From: JAJXUB01 sp047974805
GTDB lineage: Bacteria > Actinomycetota > Actinomycetes > Actinomycetales > Dermatophilaceae
Assembly (NCBI GenBank): GCA_047974805.1
Contig: JBKECS010000031.1
Location: forward strand, 1 to 41,027
Direction: 5' to 3'
Length of the DNA: 41,027 nucleotides
Every line of letters begins with the position of its first letter. The first letter of the stretch is position 1. The notes beneath the pieces were generated by a model that was not told the origin of the DNA, searched no databases, and worked only from the letters and a program-made list of their open reading frames with translations. Positions 25,062-32,361 of the stretch are shown here, piece by piece. A program made the translations under genes and the position numbers.

Positions 25062-25160
25062 CAGGGCCGGGGTCATCAACGCGCCGCCGCCCATCCCGGT
25101 CAGTCCCACGACCACGCCCACCCCAAAGGCGACGATGACCAGTTGCAGCGGGTCAGTCAC
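25062..25160 (-). pseudogene. TauE/SafE (TSUP) permease, 5' stub only
   Basis: The first 33 residues (MTDPLQLVIVAFGVGVVVG, LTGMGGGALMTPAL) are the typical first membrane segment and GMGGG motif of the TSUP family of sulfite/sulfonate-type transporters. Homology then stops at the junction with the glycosyltransferase stub. The ATG overlaps the cysC stop (ATGA), so the intact gene was once translationally coupled to sulfate activation. Confidence 0.65.
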
Positions 25161-26323
25161 GGATCGGCCGGAAACTCCGGCGCGTCGTTGCGAGGAGGGT
25201 GCCTGAGCAACGCCAGCAACTTCTCCCGCGCCTCGACGATGCCCACGATCGAGGTGTCGATGACCAGGTCGGCGTCGGTTGGCGCCTCGTACGGCGCACT
25301 CACCCCGGTGAAGTCAGCGATTTCCCCGGCGCGGGCCCGGGCGTAGAGGCCCTTGCGGTCACGACGTTCGCACTCGGCCAGCGGGGTGGAAACATAGACC
25401 AAGACGAACTCCACCCCAGCCGCTTCGGCGTCCGCGCGCACCTCGGCCCGGGTGTCGGCATACGGGGCGATCGGGCTGGCGATGACGAGCCCACCATGAC
25501 GGGCGATCCGCGCGGCAACCCAGCCGATGCGTCGGACGTTGACTTCGCGGTCATGGGGGGAGAACCCCAACCCCGCGGATAGGTGACGGCGTACGACATC
25601 TCCGTCGAGGAGGGTCACCGCCTCGCTGGACTGCTCGACGATGGCATCGCGCACGGCTCGGGCCAGCGTGGACTTGCCCGAGCCGGATAGCCCGGTGAAC
25701 AACACGACGGCACCGCGCGGAGGACGCGGCTGTGTGAGCGGCGCCAGTCGGCGGATCGGACCGACGGCATATGCGCCGATGACCTGCTCGACCCAATCCA
25801 CGTCGGCCTTCGTGGGGTCGATCGGTACGGCGATGACGTGATGGTCTTCTCGCGCCTTGGCCGCGCCCAGGACACCGCGCAGGGTGTCCACTCCTGGATT
25901 ATCCGGGTCATGGCTGGGTCCGGTGAGGACCAGCAGGCACAGGGGGGTATCGAGGGCCGCGATCTGCCGCAGATCCGCCGACGTCAGTCCTCGATCAATC
26001 ACGAGTGTGTCGGTCTGGCCGGCAAAGAGGTGTTTCACCTGCGTAGGTGCTAGATAGCACCTCTCGAATGGGCGGGGAGACGGATGTCCCAGCCATTGCG
26101 GTCCGACGCCAACCTCACTGGCGTGGCGTCCCACGGGGAAACGGGCCACCGGCACGCCCTCGGCGTCGGTGACCTCGACCTGTCCAGCCGTTCGTGCGGC
26201 CTCGATCAGCGGGCCCGGAAGTGGGATGGAGATCTTTGTGAAGACTCCATTGCGGAGCAACTCGAGATGGTCAAGGACCGCCGGGGCTACGGGTACGCAG
26301 GGGAAGGATTGTGGCGCGACCAC
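25157..26323 (-). CDS. cysC: Adenylyl-sulfate (APS) kinase with N-terminal sulfurylase-like domain
   Basis: Encodes 388 residues. The C-terminal half (about 200-388) is a complete APS kinase that makes PAPS: P-loop GLSGSGKSTLA, DGDVVRRHLSAGLGFS, HDREVNVRRIGWVAARIAR and RDRKGLYARARAGEI. The N-terminal half begins LDHLELLRNGVFTK, like the first domain of ATP sulfurylase, but I see no intact sulfurylase catalytic motifs, so it is probably structural or regulatory. Starts at a GTG (26323). Divergent from cysD, across about 100 bases with a perfect 14-bp palindrome. Confidence 0.85.
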   Translation of the reverse strand: MVAPQSFPCVPVAPAVLDHLELLRNGVFTKISIPLPGPLIEAARTAGQVEVTDAEGVPVARFPVGRHASEVGVGPQWLGHPSPRPFERCYLAPTQVKHLFAGQTDTLVIDRGLTSADLRQIAALDTPLCLLVLTGPSHDPDNPGVDTLRGVLGAAKAREDHHVIAVPIDPTKADVDWVEQVIGAYAVGPIRRLAPLTQPRPPRGAVVLFTGLSGSGKSTLARAVRDAIVEQSSEAVTLLDGDVVRRHLSAGLGFSPHDREVNVRRIGWVAARIARHGGLVIASPIAPYADTRAEVRADAEAAGVEFVLVYVSTPLAECERRDRKGLYARARAGEIADFTGVSAPYEAPTDADLVIDTSIVGIVEAREKLLALLRHPPRNDAPEFPADP

Positions 26324-26339
26324 GGAGTCAAGTTTGCCA

Positions 26340-26353
26340 GTACCTGCAGGTAC
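26340..26353. promoter_or_regulatory. Palindrome in the cysC-cysD divergent region, possible operator
   Basis: GTACCTGCAGGTAC is a perfect 14-bp palindrome midway between the divergent cysC and cysDN starts. Its position suits a shared regulator of sulfate assimilation. No specific factor can be named. Confidence 0.4.
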
Positions 26354-26423
26354 GCCTGCCCGCTGACCCCCTGCTGAGACGGCCCGGACAGGAATTTGGT
26401 CCCTGGTCTAGGAGCCTGCGAAG

Positions 26424-27371
26424 ATGCCAGGGCCCGTGGCACATCCGAAAGGCGCGTTGATGTCCTTCTCTGCCGGTTATCGGTTGTCCCAGATGGACCA
26501 CTTGGAAGCCGAGTCCATCCACATCTTCCGGGAGGTCGCCGCCGAGTTCGAGAAGCCGGTCCTCATGTTTTCGGGGGGCAAGGACTCAATCGTCATGCTC
26601 GCGCTTGCGCAGAAGGCGTTTTATCCTGCCCGGGTGCCGTTTCCGGTGTTGCAGGTGGATACGGGATATGACTTCCCCGAGGTGTTAGAAACTCGGGATG
26701 CTTGGGTCGATCAGCTCGGTCTGACATTGCTTGTGGCCTCGGTCGAACAGGCGATCGCCGAGGGGATTGTTGTCGACGACGGCAAGACGAGCCGAAACCG
26801 CCTGCAGATCGGCACGCTGCTTAACGCTATCGACACCGAGGGCTATACCGCCGCATTCGGAGGCGGTCGTCGGGATGAGGAGAAAGCGCGAGCCAAGGAA
26901 CGGGTCTATTCACATCGCGACGAATTCGGCCAGTGGGACCCCAAAAACCAACGTCCGGAACTGTGGAGCCTGTACAACGGCAGGATCCATGAGGGCGAAC
27001 ATATGCGGATCTTCCCGTTGAGCAACTGGACCGAGCTGGACATTTGGCACTACATCGCGCGCGAGAATCTGCAGATTCCGTCCATCTATTTTGCCCACGA
27101 CCGCCGGGTCTTTGAGCGCGGCGGCATGCTGTTCAGCGAAAGCCCGTTCAACCCGCTGCGGGAGGGTGAGATGGTCACCCGACGTCGCGTGCGGTTCAGG
27201 ACGGTGGGGGATCTCACATTGACCGGGTGCCTGGAGTCCGACGCCGACACCTATCAGGGGATCATCGAGGAGGTTGCGGCGTCCCGGATCACCGAGCGTG
27301 GCGCCACCCGCGGTGATGACAAGTTCTCCGAAGCGGCGATGGAAGACCGCAAGAAGGAAGGCTACTTCTAA
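26424..27371 (+). CDS. cysD: Sulfate adenylyltransferase small subunit
   Basis: A 315-residue ATP-sulfurylase subunit that, with CysN, makes APS from ATP and sulfate. The PP-loop FSGGKDSIVML, VDTGYDFPEVLETRD, GGRRDEEKARAKER and FPLSNWTELDIWHYIARE are diagnostic, and the C-terminus EDRKKEGYF is typical. The ATG at 26424 has AGGAG nine bases upstream; the ATG at 26460 would remove 12 residues of poor homology. The stop overlaps cysN by one base (TAATG). Confidence 0.93.
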   Translation: MPGPVAHPKGALMSFSAGYRLSQMDHLEAESIHIFREVAAEFEKPVLMFSGGKDSIVMLALAQKAFYPARVPFPVLQVDTGYDFPEVLETRDAWVDQLGLTLLVASVEQAIAEGIVVDDGKTSRNRLQIGTLLNAIDTEGYTAAFGGGRRDEEKARAKERVYSHRDEFGQWDPKNQRPELWSLYNGRIHEGEHMRIFPLSNWTELDIWHYIARENLQIPSIYFAHDRRVFERGGMLFSESPFNPLREGEMVTRRRVRFRTVGDLTLTGCLESDADTYQGIIEEVAASRITERGATRGDDKFSEAAMEDRKKEGYF

Positions 27372-28651
27372 TGAGCCAGGCTCCCACCGAGGCCGTCCAA
27401 CAGGAGATGGATTTGCTCCGGCTCGCCACCGCAGGATCGGTCGATGACGGCAAATCGACGCTGATCGGGCGGCTCCTGCTGGACTCCAAAGCCATCTTTG
27501 AGGATCAGCTGGCCTCGGTCGAGGCGACCTCGAAGGACAAGGGATTCGACTACACCGACCTCGCTCTGCTCACTGATGGGCTGCGTTCGGAGCGGGAGCA
27601 AGGCATCACCATCGACGTCGCCTATCGGTACTTCGCCACCCCCCGCCGCAAGTTCATCATCGCCGACACCCCTGGACACGTGCAGTACACCCGGAACATG
27701 GTGACCGGCGCCTCGACGGCCGACCTAGGGCTCGTCCTGGTCGACGCCCGTCAGGGCTTGACCGAGCAATCCCGCCGGCATGCCGTCCTCCTATCGCTGC
27801 TCCGGGTGCCCCACTTGGTCCTGGCGGTCAACAAGATGGACCTCGTGGGCTACGACCAGGCCGTCTTCGACCGGATCGATGCGGAATTCACCTCCTTCGC
27901 GGCCAAGCTCAACATCCCAGACCTGCAGGCCATCCCGATCTCCGCGCTGCGTGGCGACAACGTCGCATCCCGTTCCACCACAATGGACTGGTACGAGGGG
28001 CCGTCGCTCATGCATTACATGGAGCACGTGCACATTGCTTCGGACCGGGACTTAAGGGACGTGCGCTTCCCGGTGCAATATGTCATCCGGCCCAAATCGG
28101 AGGAGTTCCACGACTACCGCGGGTATGCCGGCCAGGTCGCCGGGGGCGTGCTCAAACCCGGAGATGAGGTCATCGTGCTGCCCAGCGGCATGACGAGCAC
28201 GGTGGCGGGGATCGACCAGTTTCGCACCACGATCGAGGAGGCATTCCCGCCCATGTCGGTCACGCTGCGTCTGGCCGATGATGTCGATGTCAGCCGGGGA
28301 GACATGATCGTCAGGACGAACAATCAGCCCCAGGTGACGCAGGATCTGGATGCCATGGTGACCTGGATGACCAGCCAGCCGCTGCGTCCGCGCCAGAAGC
28401 TGGCCATCAAGCACACCACACGTACTGCCCGTGTTCTCGTCAAGGATGTCAGCTATCGCCTCAACATCAACACGCTGCATCGCGATACTGACGTGCACGA
28501 GCTGGGGCTGAACGAGATCGGTCGGGTCCACCTGCGGGTGACTCAGCCCTTGATGGTCGACCCCTATGAACGGAACCGAACCACAGGATCCTTCATCCTC
28601 ATTGATGAGAGCAGTGGGGTCACCGTCGGCGCCGGCACGATCAACGGGTAG
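27371..28651 (+). CDS. cysN: Sulfate adenylyltransferase large subunit (GTPase)
   Basis: A 426-residue EF-Tu-like GTPase whose GTP hydrolysis drives APS formation by CysD. GSVDDGKSTLIGRLLLD (P-loop), the switch region with EREQGITIDVAYRYF, DTPGHVQYTRNMVTGAS and NKMDLVGY are complete. There is no fused C-terminal APS kinase, consistent with the separate cysC. It ends 13 bases before the wzy-like gene, so the two could share a transcript. Confidence 0.94.
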   Translation: MSQAPTEAVQQEMDLLRLATAGSVDDGKSTLIGRLLLDSKAIFEDQLASVEATSKDKGFDYTDLALLTDGLRSEREQGITIDVAYRYFATPRRKFIIADTPGHVQYTRNMVTGASTADLGLVLVDARQGLTEQSRRHAVLLSLLRVPHLVLAVNKMDLVGYDQAVFDRIDAEFTSFAAKLNIPDLQAIPISALRGDNVASRSTTMDWYEGPSLMHYMEHVHIASDRDLRDVRFPVQYVIRPKSEEFHDYRGYAGQVAGGVLKPGDEVIVLPSGMTSTVAGIDQFRTTIEEAFPPMSVTLRLADDVDVSRGDMIVRTNNQPQVTQDLDAMVTWMTSQPLRPRQKLAIKHTTRTARVLVKDVSYRLNINTLHRDTDVHELGLNEIGRVHLRVTQPLMVDPYERNRTTGSFILIDESSGVTVGAGTING

Positions 28652-28664
28652 CCTCAATCGAATC

Positions 28665-30094
28665 ATGTCTCCCTCCGTCACGTCGCGTGCAATCGGACCG
28701 GCAGAGCAGAGGCTGAATCCGCGGTTCGAACAGCTAGCAGACGGGTCGGGCAAACGCCCGGCACACCATCCGCTGACGATGTTCCTCGCGGCGGACGCGC
28801 TGCTCATCGCACTGGTCCTCGTGGTGTGGCGGCTGGATGTGGCCACGGGGATCTCCATCTCGGTGATCGGGCTACTTTCCCTGATCGCCGTCGTCGTCGT
28901 CCTGTCCGTGGTCAAGGTCGCCCGAAGCGGTGACCCCTTCCATCCCGCAGGGCTACTTGTGCTCTATCCCGCGGCAGCTTTGACCGTCAGTGCGATGTAT
29001 GCCGTGTTGGTCGGGTTCATGGGGGGCTTTCTTCCCGGGGCGATCATTACCCCACGAGTCTTCGCCGTCGTCGCTCTGTTTTGTGCCGGGCTCGCCGTGG
29101 CCCCGGTGCTCGTCCGGGGGGGACCGGATTACCACAGGCCTCCACCGATGGTTTCGCGGAGCCCATTCCTCGTCGGGTTTGGGCATCTCTTCTTGGTAAT
29201 AGCCGCGGTTATGAGGTTGGTCTATCTGCGGGCACAGGGCCTAGGGTCCTTTGCCTCGCTCCACGCCGAAGGCGGGTCGGCGTGGAGCGTCATCTCCAGC
29301 CTCATCCCGTTGATCGGGGTAACCATGCTGATCTTGGTTAACCGGCAGCGCTTGTTTCTGCACATCGGAATCCCGGCAGCGTTGCTTCTCGGGGTATGGG
29401 CCGGGGCATCCCTGCTCATCGGTACCCGCGACGAGGTCTTGGGGCCGGTCATTCTTCTCGCGTGGGCCGTGTGGGCTCGAGATGGGCGAGTCGGTTGGAC
29501 GAAACTTGCGACATTGGCAGTGGTGGGCTTCGTCGGTATGGCGGCCATCGGCGTCTGGCGCAGTCCGGGTGGACAAGCCCGGTGGGAATCGCGGAGGCCC
29601 TCCTTCGACCGGTTGCCAGTGCGACGAACACGACTGCCTTGGCCGTGGGTGCGATTCCAGACTCATCACCGTATCTATTCGGCCAGACGTACGTTGCCGC
29701 GCTGCTGAGCACACCATCCGTGGGCCCGCTTGAACTGGTCGGCGCGGAGGAGACTGCTGCGGTCCGGTTCCCATCCGTCATCGGCTACTCGGCTCGATCC
29801 GGATTGGGTTTCAGCCCCTCCGCCGAGGCCTATTGGAACTTTGGGCTTGTCGGGGCTTTTCTCGTCCCGGCGCTCTGCGGCCTTGTCCTGGTGTACGCCT
29901 ACCGTCGCAGTTCACCGTGGCCGCGCAGCCCCCTTGAATTGTTCTATCCGATTCTCTTGGCGCGGATTCCGTTGACGGTACGGGCCGATTCACTACAACA
30001 GGTGAAGGCGCTGGCTGCCATCCTGCTGACGGTGACCATCGTGTGGGCCCTTGACCGCTCAATTCGGCGCTCCGCTCCAGTGGGCGCGGAATAG
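28665..30094 (+). pseudogene. O-antigen/polysaccharide polymerase (Wzy-like), frameshifted
   Basis: The frame from the ATG at 28665 encodes a soluble N-terminus and about eight membrane segments to roughly residue 300 (GMAAIGVWRS). Near 29565-29590 the reading frame changes. The second frame (VGIAEALLRPVASATNTTAL, SAEAYWNFGLVGAFLVPALC, then a further membrane segment) continues to 30094. One added base would give 476 residues, ordinary for Wzy/OafB-type polymerases. The first frame as it stands ends at 29708 with unrelated, basic sequence. Assignment rests on topology and context, not a catalytic motif. Confidence 0.6.
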
Positions 30095-30137
30095 GCACCG
30101 GGTGTCTTGGCGATGCCTCCCGGTATCGGACTGATCC

Positions 30138-30210
30138 GGAACCTGTCAACCGACCAGAGGAGGACGTTCACTAAATTCCGATCGGCCGTGCCTCAGACAG
30201 GTTGACAGGT
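30138..30210. mobile_element. 73-bp element with 15-bp inverted repeats (MITE or IS remnant)
   Basis: CGGAACCTGTCAACC (30138-30152) and its exact complement (30196-30210) flank 43 bases with no coding capacity. The capD-like homology stops precisely at the right repeat. No target duplication is visible, which fits a deletion extending from the left end. The family was not identified. A long-loop terminator between convergent genes is the alternative. Confidence 0.5.
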
Positions 30211-31292
30211 TCCGTTCGCGCTCGAAGATTGCTCGCACCGCGTCTGGGTCCCGGATGCTGCACAGAGCTAGTGTTCCGTCATCGAGGGCTCGACCGGTCA
30301 AGCTCATTTGTACCGCGTGCAGCGCGGATTCGTCGCGGTCGAGCAGGATGAGTCGACCCGGGCCAGACCGATGAATCTGGCGGGCCAATTCCGAACCGAT
30401 AGAGCCACCGGCGCCAGTGACCAGGACGCGTCGGCCGCTGATCGCGTCGGCGATGGCGGCATTGTCCAGTTGGACCGATCGACGGCCCAGGACATCCTGC
30501 AGGTCCAGCTCGCGCAGGTCGGATCCACGCGATTGGCCAAGCATCTCGGTCACAGGCGGAAGGGTGAGGACTTCGAGTCCAAGTGTCGCGGCCGCATGGG
30601 ATACCTCGCGCATCCGTTCGGCTGACATCGATGGGATGGCCACTGCAAGGACTTGTGCGTCCGTCATGTCGGTGACGCGCTCGAGCTGGTCCAGACCGCC
30701 ACCGACTCGGAATGCCCCTACCCGAGTGCGGCGCTTGGCCCGGTCATCATCGAGTACGGCCACCGGTTCCAACGCCGCACCTGACCGATCGTTGGCCAAC
30801 GCGGAGACGAGTTGACGCCCGCCATCGCCGGCACCGAAGACGATGACTCGGCGGGTACCCGGGGAACTCGCCGTTCGGCCCCATCGATAGGAGCGGACGA
30901 CGAATCGAACTGCGAACATCGCGACCAGGCCCAGGACGGGAGCCAGCACAGGAAGGCTGCGCGGCACGGTGCCAACGTTAAGGAGGTCCACCATGACGAT
31001 AAGGACGGCACGGTGGGCGATGGACAGCTCGAAGACGTAGCGGACCTCGTCAAACGTGCCCCGCACCCGCGACTTCGACACCGCGCCGGAAATGACGCCA
31101 AGGCACAGGAAGACGAGGAAGGTGATGATGACGAAACGGATCAGCTGCGGCGTCGACGCGCGCTTGAGGTTGAGGTCATAGCGCAGCCAGGAGCTGGCCA
31201 TAGCAGCGACGGCTATGGTCTAACAAGAGCCAGGCCAGGCGAACGGCGAACTCGCGTCGGGGCAAGGAGGATGGAGGATTCTCGACAGACAT
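30211..31292 (-). pseudogene. CapD/FlaA1-like nucleotide-sugar epimerase/dehydratase, truncated and frameshifted
   Basis: A membrane-anchored polysaccharide enzyme. MSVENPPSSLPRREF, AVRLAWLLLD (first membrane segment) begins at the ATG 31292. Near 31215 the frame changes by one base into IAVAAMASSWLRYDL, after which the frame is continuous: further membrane segments, the Rossmann-like VIVFGAGDGGRQLVSAL, and the second fold VLVTGAGGSIGSELARQI. Homology ends at VRAIFERER, exactly at the inverted-repeat element, so the catalytic YxxxK half (about 250 residues) is missing. The frame ends at 30146 with 22 residues encoded by the element and beyond. Two separate lesions make function very unlikely. 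Confidence 0.75.
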
Positions 31293-31444
31293 ACCCAGGG
31301 GAGAAGCAGGCTCGACAGAATGGAAATACTCGACATAAACGGCAGGGTGCACCGGCACTCTATCTGGTCCCTTGACGCTCTCTCCGAACGCCCCAAAAGC
31401 TGTGATCTATGCCACAATATGGTGGAGCATGTTGACAGAACCCC

Positions 31445-32137
31445 TCAGATGCCCAGCCACGTACTCCAACCGCCGTGCAGGACGAGCCAGGCGATCAGCC
31501 CGTAGCCCGCAGCGCCGGGATGGACGTCATCGCGGCTAGCGGCGAGTTCGGACAGCCATTGATCATGGGTGACTAGAGGGCGATAGCAGTCCACGAACGG
31601 GATGTTGCGACGACCGCAGACGTCTGCCTGCGCGTCCACGAGGGCTTCGATGTCGCGGTTCGTCTCGGCGTCGGCCGTCGGTGGGGGACCGACCACGAAG
31701 GTGCCGATTCCTTGACTGCCGGCCTCGTCGAGAAGATTGGCGAGGTTGAGCCGGTGGCGGGCGAGGCTGATTCCGCGGAGGAGGTCATTGACGCCGACCT
31801 GAACCACGATGCGCCGCTCACCCCGGTTCTCCCATCGGGCTGGACATTCCTGGGTCCACCGAGTGAGGACATCGGCGGAGGTGTGCCCCCGTACGCCAAG
31901 GTTGTAGCTGGTCAGGTCCACTTCTGGGTGATGGCTGCGACCAACGACACGGCCGACCCAGCCCTGACCCTTGGGGTCACCAAACCCGCACACCAGCGAG
32001 TCGCCGAGGAAGCACAAGGCGACATCGCGCCGCCCGTCCGGGCCGACACTGGCCCCGGCGCTCGGCGTGAATTCCTGGCCTGTTGCGTCAACACTCACAG
32101 CATGATCCTGCCCGATCCGGCCAGCGGGGCCGGTCAT
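31445..32137 (-). CDS. SGNH/GDSL-family hydrolase
   Basis: A 230-residue esterase/lipase-like enzyme. Block I FLGDSLVCGFGD (Ser47), block II NLGVRGHTS, block III VGVNDLLRG (Asn) and block V DDVHPGAAGY (Asp, His) give a complete active site. There is no signal peptide, so it is probably cytoplasmic; the substrate is unknown. The ATG overlaps the stop of the DUF6104 gene (ATGA). The first 35 residues are variable and the true start could be later. The 150 bases downstream (31293-31444) hold only the presumed capD promoter side. Confidence 0.82.
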   Translation of the reverse strand: MTGPAGRIGQDHAVSVDATGQEFTPSAGASVGPDGRRDVALCFLGDSLVCGFGDPKGQGWVGRVVGRSHHPEVDLTSYNLGVRGHTSADVLTRWTQECPARWENRGERRIVVQVGVNDLLRGISLARHRLNLANLLDEAGSQGIGTFVVGPPPTADAETNRDIEALVDAQADVCGRRNIPFVDCYRPLVTHDQWLSELAASRDDVHPGAAGYGLIAWLVLHGGWSTWLGI

Positions 32138-32328
32138 TGATCCTCAAAATCCTCGTCGACATCGTCATCGAGCCGTGCCAGCCAGGTAGCTAGACGTTCG
32201 ACCGCGACCTCGAACTCCGGATGAAGGTCGACAAAACTGCGCAACTGGTCGGCCAGCCAGGCAAGGCTGACCGTTTCCTCTGCGCGCCGATCGCTCAATT
32301 CGTCGATCCCGCGGTCGGTGAAGTACAT
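32134..32328 (-). CDS. DUF6104-family small acidic protein
   Basis: Encodes 64 residues: MYFTDRGIDELSDRR, VSLAWLADQLRSFVDLHPEF, AVERLATWLARLDDD and an acidic tail. This matches a small actinobacterial family of unknown function that I know as DUF6104. It is coupled to the SGNH hydrolase (ATGA) and begins 33 bases after kgd, so it may be co-transcribed with that gene. Confidence 0.75.
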   Translation of the reverse strand: MYFTDRGIDELSDRRAEETVSLAWLADQLRSFVDLHPEFEVAVERLATWLARLDDDVDEDFEDQ

Positions 32329-32361
32329 CGATATCTATGCCGTCCTTCGTCCAGTCCCGCC

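Noticed and set aside
24298..25206. 302-codon forward frame through cysQ and the two stubs
   Set aside because: It is antisense to cysQ and to the TauE/SafE stub; only the central part from 24838 is real homologous sequence.
26391..26420. Second SigR-type promoter before cysD (GGAAT)
   Set aside because: GGAAT is present but no GTT follows at 18 or 19 bases.
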